Source: Haberlea rhodopensis (taxonomy: Eukaryota; Streptophyta; Magnoliopsida; Lamiales; Gesneriaceae). From it: a stretch of DNA of 64,000 bases. Below, one piece after another: positions 35,101-46,488 of this stretch; the stretch's first letter is position 1, and every line of letters starts with the position of its first letter. Location of the stretch: assembly GCA_907163345.1 (NCBI GenBank), contig CAJQUN010000229.1, positions 496,001-560,000 of the forward strand, given 5' to 3'. The notes under the pieces are model-generated. The model ran no database searches. It was not told the origin of the DNA and saw nothing but the letters and a program-made list of their open reading frames with translations. The translations under genes were made by a program, and so were the position numbers.

Positions 35101-38100
35101 TTTACGTTGACACTTAGGTGGGAACCCAGCTTATATATTTTTTTGTTGCATTTTTTTGTATGTCCAATTTATCAAAAAATGATGTACTCAAAAGTTAATT
35201 GGTTTACGAAGACAGGTACTCGAAAATTTTGGCAAAATTGAAATTTATCAAAAAAATTAAAAACAATTTTATTTTGGTTGTAAGATGTTTTTAAGAAATT
35301 TTGGCAAAGTTTAAAAACTTCTTACAATCAAATTTTGAGTATATCTCTCCGTAAACAAATTCATTGTGTAGAGTTTGTTTTTTGAATACATAGAGCTGGA
35401 ACAGCTTATATAGCTGAGTAGCAGACCTCCCAATATTAATCTCATTGCTCTCTATGGCGGTACAACTCTTCCCCATGCGGGGATCGCTCGCCAAGCACGA
35501 AATTTAATTGAAACCGAGCTTATATTTTTTTTAATTTTAATTTTTTTGGCATATCAAAGTTATAAAAATGATGTACTTAAATTGAATTGGTTTACGAAGA
35601 CAGGTACTCGAAAATTTGGACTAAATCGAAATTTATCAAAAATTCAAAAAACGACCATAATTTGCAAAAATTTCATAAAAACTTCTTACAAACAAGACTA
35701 TGATGTACTCGAGACTCGATGTTAACATTCCACAAACAGAATTTGGACAAAATCAAAATTTATCAAAAAAATAAAAAAACATCCGTAATTTGTGAAAATT
35801 TCTTGAAAACTTATTACAATCAAAATTTCGAGTATCTCTCTTCGTAAACACACTTTGTGAAATTTGAATTTTGAGTACATAGGGCCGGAGCAGCTTATAT
35901 AATATTATTCTCATTGCCCTCTATGGCAGTACAACTCATCCTCATGCGACGATTGATCGCCAAGCACAAATTTAATAGGAGACTCTGCCAAATATTAGGT
36001 GAAACCGAGCTACTATGTTTTTTTTATTTGATTTTTTGTATGTCCAATTTATCAAAAATGATATACTCAAAGTGAATTACTTTAGGAAAATAGAAACTCG
36101 AAAATTGGACAAAATTGAAATTATCAAAAAATAAAAAAAAGATTATACTTTTTTAAAATTTCTTAAAAACATCTTACAACTAAGAAAATGATGTACTCGA
36201 GACTAACATTCCACAAACTTAATTCAGACAAAATCCAAATTAATCAAAAAATCAAAATGAATTTTATTAAAATTGCTTAAAAACTTCTTACAACCAAATT
36301 TTCGAGTATATCTCTTCATAAACAAATTCCATTTGTTGAATTTATTTTTTAGTACATAGAGCTTGAGCAGCTTATATATGTGAGCAACAGACCTCCCAAT
36401 ATTAATCACAATGCCCTCTACGGCGGTACAACTCATCCTCATGCTGCGTTCGATAGCCAAGCATGAAATTTACGGGGAGACTCTGCCAAAATTTAAGTGG
36501 AACTCAGCTTATATTTTCTTGGTTGTAAGACGTTTTTAAGAAATTTTCACAAATTACGAGCGTTTTTTGATATATTGATAAATTTCAATCAAATTTTGCC
36601 AAATCTTCGAGTATCTCTCTTCGTAAACAAATTCACTTTGTTGAATTTATTTTTTAGTACATAGAGCGGAGCAGCTTATTCATGAGCAACATACCGCCCA
36701 ATATTAATCTCAATGCCCTCTATGGCCGTACAACTCATCCTCGTGCGGCAATCGATCTCGAAGAACGATATTTACAGCGAGACTCTGCCGAAATTTAGGT
36801 AGAACCAAGCTTATATATTTTTTCATTTGATTTTTTTGGTATGTGTAATTTATCAAAAATGATGTACTCAAAGTGAATTAGTTTTCGAAGGCAGATACTC
36901 GAAAATTTGGACTAGACCAAATTTATCAAAAAATAAAAAAAACGTCCATAATTTGTCAAAATTCTTAGAAACTACCCACGACCATGAAAATGATGTACTC
37001 GAGACTTGATGTTAACATTCTACAAATGGCATTTGGACAAAATCAAAATTTATCAAAAAATCAAAAACTTCCTTAATTTGTGAAATTTTCTTAAAAACTC
37101 CTTACAACCAAATTTTAGAGTACATAGAGCTGTAGCAGCTTATATAGCTGGGCAGCAGACTTCCCAATATTAATCTCATTGCCCTGTATGGTGGTACAAC
37201 TCATCCCCATGCGGCAATTGATCGCCAATAACGAAATTTACGGGGAGACTCTGCCAAAATTTAGGTAGGACCCAGCTAATATATTTTTTAGATTCGATTT
37301 TTTTTTATGTCCAATATCAAAAATGATGTTCTAAAAGTGAATTGGTTTACGAAGACAAATACTATAGACAAAATTGAAATTTATCAATAAATCAAAAAAC
37401 GTTCGTAAATTGTGAATTGCTCTATGAAGACAGGTACTCGAAATAGACTCCCAAATTTATGTGGAACATAACTTTTATATTTTTTTGGTATGCCCAATTT
37501 ATAATAAATGATGTACTCAAAGTGAATTGGTCTACAAAGACAAATGATTTGGACAAAATTGAAATTTCAAAAAAAATCAGAAAATATTCAATATTTGGAA
37601 ATTTCGTAAAAACTTCTTACAACCGATAAAATGATGTATTCGAAACTTGATGTTAACTTTCCAAAAACTGTGGACAAATCTAAATTTATCAAAAAATCAA
37701 AAAACGTATATAATTTGTGAAAATTTATTAAACACTTCATACAACAAAATTTTCGAGTATTATTGAGGAATTTGTTATTTGAGTTCATAGAGATGTAGCA
37801 TCTTATATAGCTGAGCAGTAGAACTCCAAATATTATTATCATTGCCCTATATGGCGGTACAACTCATCCCCATGCGGTTATCCATCTCTAAGCACGAAAT
37901 TTACGCTGACACTCTCCCAAAATTTAGGTGGAAACCAGCTTACATATTATTTGATTTGATTTTTTTCCAATTTATCAAATATGATGTACTCAAAGTGAAT
38001 TGGTCAACAAAGACAGATACTCAAAAATTTTGACAAAAATGAAATTTATCAAAAAATCACAAAGTGTTAATAATTTATGAAAATTTCTTAAAATTTTCTT

Positions 38101-38557
38101 ACAACCAAGAAAATGATTTACTCGAGACTTGATGTTAACATTCCACAAACTGAAATTGGACATAATCGAAATTTATCAAAAAAACGAAAAAAGTCCGTAA
38201 TTTTTAAAAATTTCTTAAAATTTTTTTACAACCAAATTTTCAAGTATCTCTCTTCGTATACAAATTCACATTGTGGAATTTTTTTTTTTGAGTACATAGA
38301 GCTGGAGCAGCTTATATAGCTGAGCAGCAGACCACCCAATATTAATCTGTTTGCATCTATGGCGGTACAACTCATCCTATGCGGCGATCAATAGCCAAGC
38401 ACGGAGTTTACGGAGACACTGCCGAAATTTAGGTGGCACCCATCTTATATTTTTTGTTAGTTTTTTTAATGTCCAATTTATCACAAATGATATACTCAAA
38501 GTGAATTGCTCTACGAAGACAAATACTCAAAAATTTGGACAAAATTGAAATTTATAA
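29192..38557 (+). repeat. Satellite B array, longest block
   Basis: About 18-20 units of the ~510 bp composite repeat. An exact core palindrome GGCGATCGATCGCC lies at 29594-29607; many other units have one or two changes. Long inverted-repeat arms are clear at 30719-30760 and 30962-31008. Some units are shortened or merged (35240-35330, 36525-36610, 37410-37520). The stretch 33240-34110 closely matches 62990-64000. No gene seen on either strand. Confidence 0.93.
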
Positions 38558-38695
38558 CAAAAGAGAGCAAGTTAGTGTTTGAAAGGAGGCTCTTTTTGAA
38601 GAAAAAGAAGAAAGTGAGTTAGAGCAAACTTTCGAGAAAAAAGAAAATGAGGAGCTTGAAAATCAAGACAAAGAGAACGAGGATGCGTGTGTTAT
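38558..38695 (+). pseudogene. Lys/Glu-rich coding-like fragment, second copy
   Basis: Related to 25286-25430 (GAGAGCAAGTTAG, GAGGCTCTTTTTGAAGAAAA, GAGAAAAAAGAAAATGA, GCGTGTGTTATG) but with base losses that break the frame early. It is again preceded by satellite B ending TTGAAATTTATAACAAA, so both copies descend from one insertion. Here it continues into LTR type II, which supports a retrotransposon origin. Confidence 0.5.
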
Positions 38696-39199
38696 GCAAT
38701 GCAAGATAATGAAAGATTATGCTTGGAAGTTTAAATTATTGACTTTCCTTTTTATTTGTAAATTTTCGTTTGTTATTTTCAGCAACTTAAGGAGCTGATT
38801 TTATTTCCTTTGTTTTATAGCCGTAATTATGCAATATTATCTAACCTTAATTAAGATTGTTATTTTAGGAAGGTTTTGTTTAATTTACATCCTATAAAAT
38901 AACTCTTTTGCAATGAAATAAACAAGATTATTATTTAATAAAAATTGAGTGTAAAATTCTCTTTGGTTCTTTGACGGACTATTCGAACTTAAATGAATTT
39001 TACATGGCGTTCATCATCGACTTATCAAACGGACTTCCACTACCATTTGTGGCGTCTTCCTTATACCAAGGTTCTTGTTTCGCATTAAACAACGGGATAA
39101 GGTAAAATATACCAAGGTTCTTGTTTTTGCTGAATCAATGGGTCAAGGTTTTCCATCCAAATCAGATTGTAGAATGGTTCTTGGGCGAGGTTCATATCA
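38696..39199 (+). mobile_element. LTR type II, 5' truncated
   Basis: Matches 57361-57779: GCTTGGAAGTTTAAATTATT, TTCGTTTGTTATTTTCAGC, CATCCTATAAAATAACTC, GTGGCGTCTTCCTTATACC, ending GGTTCATATCA at 39199. A TATA-like CTATAAAA is present near 38891. The first ~120 bp of the LTR are missing. Satellite B resumes with CCCACCTTATATATT. Confidence 0.82.
39062..39150 (+). repeat. Hairpin repeat units in LTR type II
   Basis: Two units about 50 bp apart have the layout CCAAGGTTC - stem - loop - stem - GGG...AAGG. The first stem is TTGTTT/AAACAA with loop CGCATT. The second, TTGTTT...AATCAA, is imperfect. A third degenerate unit runs towards the LTR end. Confidence 0.65.
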
Positions 39200-42100
39200 G
39201 CCCACCTTATATATTTTTTTGGTTTGATTGGTATGTCCAATTTATCAAATAAATTCCACAAAGTGAATTGCTCTATGAAGACAGATACTTGAAAATTTGG
39301 ACAAAATTAAAATTATCAAAAAAAAAAAAAACGTTCATTTTGTGAAAAATTCTTAAAAACATCGTACAACCAAGAAAATGGTGTACTAGAGACTTGATGT
39401 AAACATTCCACAAACAGAGTTAGGACAAAATCAAAATTTATCAAAACATCAAAAAACAAAATTTCGACAAAATTAAAATTATCAAAAAATAAAAAAACGT
39501 TCATAATTTGTGAAAAATTCTTAAAAAGTTTGTACAACCAAGAAAATGGTGTACTACAGACTTGATGTTAACATTCCACAAACAGAATTTGGACAAAATT
39601 AAAATTTATCAATAAATCAAAAACGTACGTAAATATATTAAAATTTATAAAAAACTTCTTACAACCAAATTATTCAGTCTTCGTAAACAAATTTACTTTG
39701 TGAAATTTATTTTTTGAGTACATAGAGCTGGAGCATCTTATCTGAGCAGCAGAGCTCCCAATATTAATCTTATTCCCCTCTGTGGCGTTACAACTCCTTC
39801 CCATGCGGCAATCGATCGCCAAGCACAAAATTTACGGGGACACTCTGCTGAAATTTAGGTGGAACCCAGCTTATATATGTTTTTTATTAGATTTTTTTGG
39901 TATGTCAAATTTATCTAAAATGATGTACTCAAGTGAATTGCTCTAATTTCGACAAAATTGAAATTTATCAAAAAATTTAAAACGTTCATTATATTTGATA
40001 ATTTCATAAAAACTTCTTACAACTAAGAAAATGATGTACTCAAGACTTGATGTTAACAATCCACAAAAATTTTTTCTAGTATCTCTCTTGTTAAACAAAT
40101 TCACTTTGTGGAATTTTTTTGAGTAAATATAGCTGGAGCAGCTTTTATAGGTGAGCAGCAGACATTCCAGTATTAATCTAATTGCCCTCTATGGCTGTAC
40201 GGCAAATCCACATGCGACGATCGACCACCAAGCACGAAATTTAAGGGGAGACTATGTCGAAATTTAGGTGGAACCCAGTTTATATTTTTTTTTTATTTTT
40301 TTTGTTATGTCCAATTTACCAAAAAATGATGTAATCGAAGTGAATTGGTTTATGAAGATAGAGTATTTGGACAAAATTGAAAATTATCAAAAATATTCAT
40401 AATTTACGAAAATTTCTTAAAACTAATCCCCATGTGGCGATCGATCAAGCATTAAATTTACGGGGACACTCTGCAGAAATTTATGTGTAACCCAGCTTAT
40501 ATATTTTTTTGGTTTGAATTTTTTTGGCATATCCAATTTATCAAATATGATATACTCTAAGTGAATTGATTTACGAAGACAGATACTCAGAAATTTGGAA
40601 AAAGTGAAATTTATCAAAAAATCAAAAAAAAGTTCATAATATGTCAGAATTTCTTAAAAACTTCTTACAACTAAGAAAATGATTAACTCGAGAATTGATG
40701 TTAACATTCCACAAACTGAATTTGGAAGAATTGAAATTATCAAAAAAATCAAAAAACGTCATTAATTTGTGAAAATATCTTAAAAACTCCTTACAACCAA
40801 TTTTTTGAGTATCTCTATTCGTAAACAAATTCAATTTGTGGAATTTGTTTTCTGAGTACATGGAGCTGGAGCAGCTTATATTGCCCTTAATGGCAGTACA
40901 ACTCATCCCTATGCGGCGATGATCGCCAAACAATAAATTTATAGGGAGACTCTGGCGAAATTAGGTGGAACCCATGCGATGAACACGAAATTTAGGTTGA
41001 ATTCAGCTTATATATTTTTTGGATATGAATATTTTGGTACGTCCAATTTATCAAAAAATGATGTACTCAAATAAATTGATTTACGAAGAATATACTCGAA
41101 ATTTTGGAAAAAAAATTGGAATTTATCAAAAAATCAAAAAATTTCATAAATTGTCAAATTTAAGAACTTCTTACAACCAAGAAATTGATGTACTCGAGAC
41201 ATCATGTTAACATTTCACAAACTGGATTTTGGACAAAATCAAAATTTATAAAAAAAAATCAAAAAACGCCCGTAATTTGTGAAAATTTCTTAAAAACTTC
41301 TTATCACCAAATTTAGAGTACATAGAGCTGGATCAGCTTCTATAGCTTAGCAGCTGGCCTCCATATATTAATCACATTGCCATCTATGGTGGTACAACTC
41401 ATCTCCATGCTGCGATTGAACGCCAAACACTAATTTTACGAGGAGACTCTGCAGAAATTTAGGTGGAACAGAGCTTATATTTTTTTTTGTATGTCTAATT
41501 TATAAAAAAAATGATGTACACAAAGTGAATTTGTTTAGGAAGGCAGTTACTCAAAAATTTGGAAAAAATTGAAATTCATCAAAAAAATCAAAAATCGTTC
41601 ATAATTTGTGAATTTTTTTAAAAAACTTCTTACCACGAAGAAAATGATGTACTCGAGACTTGATGTTAACATTCCACAAATTGGAAAGTTGGACAAAATA
41701 ATTTATCAAAAAATCAAAAGCGTTCATAATTGATGAAAATTTCTTAAAAACTTCTTACAACCAAGAAAATGATGTACTCGAGACTTGATGTTAACATTCC
41801 CCAAAATGAATTTTGACAAAATTGAAGTTTATCAAAAAATCAAAAAACGTCCGTAATTTGTGAAAATATCTCAAAAACTTCTTACAAAGAAATTTTCGAG
41901 TATCTCTCTTCGTAAACAAATTCACTTTGTGGAATTTGTGTTTTGAGTACATAGAGTTGGAGCAGCTTATATAGCTGAGCAAGCGGACCTCCCTCTATTA
42001 ATATCACTGTCCTCTATGTCGGTGCAACTCATTCCCATGCGTCGATCGATCGCCAAACACAAAATTTACGGTGACACTCTGCCGAAATTTAGGTTGAACC

Positions 42101-42822
42101 CAGCTTACATAATTTTTTTTATTTTTATTTTCTTTCTATGTCCAATTTATCAAAAAATGATGTACTAAGAGTTAATTGGTTTACGAAGACATGTACACAA
42201 AATTTTGGAAAAATAAAAAAAAACGTTCATAATTTGTTAAAATTTCTTAAAAACTATTTACAACCAAGAAAATAATGTACTTGAGACTTTAAGATAATAT
42301 TCCACAAACTGAATTTTGATAAAATTGAAATTTATCAAGAAAATCATAAAACGTTCGTAATTTGTGAAAATTTCTCAAAAACTTCTTGCAACCAAGTTTT
42401 CGAGTATCTCTCTTCGTAAACAAATTAACTTCGTGGAATTTGTGTTTTGAGTACATATAGCTGGAGCAGCTTATATATCTAAACAACAGATCTCCAAATA
42501 TTCATCACAATGCCCTCTATGGTGGTACAACTCATCCCCATGCGGCAATCAATCGCCAAGCATGAAATTTACGGGGAGACTCTGCCGAAATTTAGATGGA
42601 ACCAGCTTATATATTTTTTAATTTGATTTTTTTGGTCTGTCTAATTTATCAAAACTGATGTACTCAAAGTGAAATAGTTTACGAAGACAGATACTCAAAA
42701 ATTTGGACTAAATAAAAATTTATCAAAAACTCAAAAAATGTACTTAATTTGTCAAAATTTCTTAAAATCTACTCACAACCATGAAAATGATGTACTCGAG
42801 ACTTGTTAAAATCTACTCACAA
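39200..42822 (+). repeat. Satellite B array up to the gypsy block
   Basis: About seven B units, several shortened (40420-40480 and 40940-41000). 39200-41600 is related to 57780-63200. 41691-42810 closely matches 17553-18660. A 17-base copy of TTAAAATCTACTCACAA (original 42762-42778, copy 42806-42822) lies exactly at the junction with gag. Confidence 0.92.
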
Positions 42823-43456
42823 ATCGACGTCTCATTGCGACCTTCACCTCATCCCATGTGGTAATTGGTTGCTCTTTATTTCTCCTTCGACTTTGTACCA
42901 ATTGATCCCACCAAATCAAAGCATAGTCTGTAAACTCTATGACCACTAGCTTTACTTTCTTCTCCTCGGAGAACTCATGGCAGTCAAACATTAACTCAAC
43001 CCTCTTTTCCCATTCTAAGTATATTTCTGGGTTGTTCTTCCCTTGGAAAGGTGGAATATTCACCTTTATATTTCCCAAATCACGATCTATCCTATCCTCA
43101 CCCCTTCCATTATTTTGCTCATTCCGACCACGTCTACCTTGTCTTCTATCACCCCGATTACCATGCCCTCCTCTACCCCTTAGTCCACGGCCTCCATCAT
43201 CACCATTTCTTTGATTCACATCATCGTGCTCTTCTTCGGACTCCGTCAAGTCATACACCACATTTCTACGCACATTCCGATCTCGCCCTCCTCGTTCACC
43301 CCTCAATTCTTTCACTTGTTCATCTTGCTTATCAAGTCTATCAGTCATCGCTTGTAAGATAATGCCCATACGCTCAAGCTGTTGTTGCATGGCTGGAAGC
43401 GTAAAAGCATTATCTTTTTCACCACTACCACTTGAACCATCATTGTTACGAGACAT
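42823..43456 (-). pseudogene. gag: gag, N-terminal part, second tandem unit (truncated)
   Basis: Encodes the first ~212 residues of the same Gag as 48110-49759, with about six base differences. It covers the N-terminal region, the Arg/Gly-rich segment (about residues 51-120) and the start of the capsid-like domain (PPFQGKNNPEIYLEWEKRVE). It breaks off after RRRFV, where the frame runs four codons into satellite B and stops. Zinc knuckle and protease are absent. The start is the same ATG as in the full copy. It cannot make a working Gag. Confidence 0.9.
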
Positions 43457-44170
43457 TTTGTGTTCCGTGCAAGAAAAGGGTTAGTATAAAAAGAAAGGAC
43501 CTCACAAACACTCCCTCACGTGTTTCACTCACACTCAACTCACAAATGGACTCTCCACTCGTGTTTACTCTCTTTTTTGGCTTTTTCGAATGTCCTCACA
43601 TAGCCTTTTTCCACACAAGATGTTATGATTGCATCGAGAATGGTTTTCTTGCTAGGTTGAAGTGGTTGTACTTCGTTTTTTTTTTTTAAAGAGGTAACAA
43701 AAAACATAAATAAATAAAAATCGAGACTTGAACATCAAATTGATCTTAAAAGAAACTTGGGAACAAACTTTAGAAATACAAGTTGAATCTAAGACACAAG
43801 GACTAAAAGACTTTAATGTAGGACTTGGAAATACAAATGACTCTTTGAGTGGAAGGAGTAGTCTTGAATTATGATTTGACTACCTTGGAAAGAAGTGAAA
43901 TACTTGGAAATAGAATATTGACTCAAAAGGATGACCCTTTACTTGGAAATAAAATATTGACTCCAAAAAATGTGACCCTTTAATTCATTTTTCGATTTTT
44001 TTTTTTAAGGAAGTCAAGGGATTAAAGAAACAAGAAAAGAAAAGCCCAAAAAACTAATTTTTTTTTAATTTTCGTTTTTTTTTTTTGCCTCTCCGGAGCA
44101 ACGAAAAAATATGAAAATGAATAGGAAAAACAAATACTCAATGAAACAAAAACCTGATTTTAAAAAACCA
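43457..44170 (-). mobile_element. 5' leader (PBS to gag start), second unit
   Basis: About 714 bp of untranslated internal region, nearly identical to 49760-50476. It contains T-runs and a direct duplication of ~40 bp (ACTTGGAAATA, ATATTGACTC, GTGACCC or GATGACCC) at 43900-43981. No coding frame of note. Confidence 0.85.
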
Positions 44171-44183
44171 GGCTCTGATACCA
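44171..44183 (-). other. Primer-binding site (tRNA-iMet)
   Basis: GGCTCTGATACCA on the plus strand, complement of TGGTATCAGAGCC, separated by two bases from the LTR end at 44186. Confidence 0.93.
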
Positions 44184-44406
44184 AATGATAAGACCCTTGT
44201 GACGTCAATAACAACGATATGGAATGGATCGTGCTAAGGACGACAAAAATCTCGATTTACACGTTGTAACCATGATATGACCCTTGTGACGCCATTAACA
44301 ACAATATAGAATGAATTCGTGCTAAGGACCACAAAAATCACGATTTACACGTTGTAACCCAAGAAAGTTTTAAAATCAAATTGAAAATTACAAGGTTCAA
44401 ATGATA

Positions 44407-44570
44407 TAAATTTTGTTACCTTAAACCTCGACCCGTTGCTTAACGAAGCAAGAACCTCGGTATGATGATAAGCACCTCAACCCAATATCTATAAAGAGAT
44501 ATGAACCTCGGTATCTGATAATAAACACCTCAACCCAATATCTATAAAGAGATATGAACCTCGGTATCTG
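44407..44570 (-). repeat. Three-unit hairpin array in R-U5 of LTR type III
   Basis: In plus-strand reading three units ~53 bp apart have ACCTCGACCC or ACCTCAACCC, a stem, loop, matching stem and GAACCTCGGTAT. Stems are TTGCTT/AAGCAA (loop AACG) and ATATCT/AGATAT twice (loop ATAAAG). This is the same layout as the type I array but with a different stem sequence in units 2 and 3, still fully paired. Confidence 0.75.
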
Positions 44571-44720
44571 ATTGTGAACGCCACAAGGAATGAAAACCTT
44601 GATAAGTTCAGAAATTTGATCTTTGAAGATAAATTTCGAGTGAGAATTTCAAGAGATATGAAAACTTGATTTTTGGAATAAAAAATGATTAATTACCCTC
44701 AAAAGACTACTATGGGTGCT

Positions 44721-44728
44721 TATATATA
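44721..44728 (-). promoter_or_regulatory. TATA box of LTR type III
   Basis: TATATATA, about 215 bp from the LTR start and upstream of the hairpin array in transcription direction. The counterpart in the other LTR is at 51026-51033. Confidence 0.6.
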
Positions 44729-44936
44729 GCCTTAGCACCTTTAATTTGACCTAATGGGCTCAAAACAAGCTAGCATGCCACTTTTATGAAGCCCATCAAC
44801 TTACAACTTGAAAATGCATGAAATAAAATAAGTACTAAGCCCACTAAGGCATAAAATACTATTACAATTTGGAACAAATTATAAGAGAAACGTTTTAAGC
44901 AGCCCGAGTACAAAAACTTGTAATAATTCAATTGAT

Positions 44937-45475
44937 TCACTCTTCTTCTTGAACTTGGAGTAGATTCAGCATTGTATGATCATTTGTCATAAATTGTCTT
45001 AACTTAGAGTGTTCATTTGTTATGGTGTGCAGTACGAAGCTTAGCAATGAGTTGGCCAACATTTTACCTCGTATGGTTGTAATTGGTCCACTTGGAATTA
45101 TAGGAATCGTATGTACCTCTCCTTGATTAACTCCTTCTTCATCATACACTCGTAGATCTTCATCATCCCCCCATTCATCAGGATTTGTCCTCAAATCAGC
45201 ACCTGCATCAAATGGAGAAAGATCAGCAACATTAAAAGTAGTGCTTACATTGTACTCACCTGGAAGATCTAGTTTGTATGCGTTGTCATTGATCTTAGCA
45301 AGGATCTGAAAAGGACCATCCCCTCGTGGTAGTAACTTAGATCTCCTTTTTGCTGGAAAACGTTCCTTCCTCAAGTGTAACCACACCCAATCGCCTGGTT
45401 CAAACACCACCTTCTTACGCCCTTTGTTTGCATGATTCATATATTGCTGAGTTCGTTTCTCGATAATGACGAACT
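44937..45475 (-). pseudogene. pol: pol: integrase C-terminal part
   Basis: Open for ~180 codons. It holds the integrase C-terminal SH3-like GPF/Y module (GDWVWLHLRKERFP, GDGPFQILAKINDNAYKLDL, FNVADLSPFD), then an acidic stretch and a tail ending QVQEEE at the LTR. No chromodomain is seen after the module. The module normally binds DNA and helps target integration. The upstream frame is lost near 45468, apparently by one missing base, so the fragment is cut off from the integrase core. A second copy of its tail is at 51243-51468. Confidence 0.88.
44940..44951 (-). other. Polypurine tract
   Basis: On the minus strand CAAGAAGAAGAG directly precedes the LTR. It also encodes the last residues of pol (QEEE), so coding sequence, priming site and LTR start overlap. 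Confidence 0.6.
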
Positions 45476-45702
45476 TGTTCATGTAATTTCATAACAAACT
45501 CGGCTTTCCTTTTTCCATCAAGATTAGTTTGTTCACTTTCTGGCAGTGGTATCAAATCTATAGGTGTGAGAGGGTTAAAGCCATACACGACCTCGAATGG
45601 GGAATATTGAGTAGCAGAATGAACACTCCTGTTATAAGCAAACTCCACATGTGGTATGCACTCCTCCCAATTCTTCAAATTCCTTTGCATTATGGAGGCA
45701 GT
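45469..45702 (-). pseudogene. pol: pol: integrase region after the DDE core
   Basis: Encodes WEECIPHVEFAYNRSVHSAT and SPFEVVYGFNPLTPIDLIPL, typical of the end of the Ty3/gypsy integrase core and the linker to its C-terminal domain. The frame differs from both neighbours: one change lies near 45691-45702 and one near 45468. It would not be translated together with the core. Confidence 0.85.
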
Positions 45703-46131
45703 AATGTCGACAATGTTCGATTAACCACCTCTGTTTGCCCATCTGTCTGGGGGTGACAAGTGGTGGAGAAAAGAAGCTTAGTACCAAGTTTACCCCCATA
45801 AGGTTTTCCAGAAGTAACTCAGAAACTTCACATCTCTATCAGAAACAATTGTGCGGGGAACACCATGCAATCGTACAATCTCACGAAAATACAAATCAGC
45901 AACATTAGATGCATCATCAGTTTTGTGACATGGTATAAAGTGAGCCATTTTAGAGAACCTGTCAACAACAACAAAAACAGAATCGTGCCCCCTCCTAGAC
46001 CTAGGTAGCCCGAAAACAAAATCCATTGACACATCTACCCATGGTTCAACAGGAATAGGCAAGGGTGTGTACAAGCCGTGAGGCAAAGCTCTAGACTTAG
46101 CCTTCCTACAGGTGATACATCGCTCACACAT
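45703..46131 (-). pseudogene. pol: pol: integrase catalytic core
   Basis: Carries CERCITC (second half of the HHCC zinc finger), then the rve core with the first Asp in VDVSMDFVFGLP and the second in IVSDRDVKF. A frame change occurs at a run of five G (plus-strand C run near 45795), apparently one base too many. After it the catalytic Glu region (CHPQTDGQTEVVNRTL) is still readable in the shifted frame. All three catalytic residues are therefore present in DNA but not in one frame. Integrase joins element DNA to the chromosome; this copy cannot encode it. Confidence 0.88.
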
Positions 46132-46488
46132 TCTTCAACATCTCTCCTCATGTGTGGCCAAAAAAAATGCTCACTCAGTATGTCTAAGGTTTTTTTGACT
46201 CCGAAATGTCCCATAAGCCCTCCCCCATGTGACTCCCTTACCAATAACTCTCTCAATGAACTTTTTGGCATACACAACCTATTCTCACGAAACAAAAATC
46301 CCTCATGCCTATAGAACTTGCCAAATGCTACTTTCTCACATGCTCCAAAAACATTGCCAAAATCAGAATCGTTAGCATATAAATCTTTAATGAATTCGAA
46401 ACCAAGCAACTTAGCATTCAAAGTAGAGATCAAGGTATACCTTCGTGATAGAGCATCAGCTACAACATTCTCCTTTCCTTGTTTATAC
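46132..46488 (-). pseudogene. pol: pol: RNase H end and integrase zinc-finger start
   Basis: Begins with the end of RNase H (VVADALSRR, in the frame that starts after a small deletion near 46488), then AKLLGFEFIKDLYANDSDF and the first half of the integrase zinc finger (ESHGGGLMGHFG, two His). A one-base change near 46131 separates it from CITC, the Cys pair of the same finger. Confidence 0.83.

Larger units (their letters stand above)
44186..44939 (-). mobile_element. LTR type III, internal LTR of the tandem
   Basis: 754 bp; on the minus strand it begins TGAATCAATTG and ends GTCTTATCA. Its start overlaps the pol stop codon: the TG of the LTR is the TG of TGA. It has a TATA box at 44721-44728, a hairpin array at 44407-44570, and an internal duplication of its last ~87 bp (44185-44271 and 44272-44359). 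It serves as the 3' LTR for the upstream unit and the 5' LTR for the truncated one. Confidence 0.88.

Noticed and set aside
29192..38557. Many 60-120 codon frames in satellite B
   Set aside because: The same short frames recur at the same phase of the repeat and stop at different points. No domain is recognisable.
44937..45475. Chromodomain at the end of integrase
   Set aside because: After the GPF/Y module there are only acidic and low-complexity residues and a short tail; no aromatic-cage pattern.
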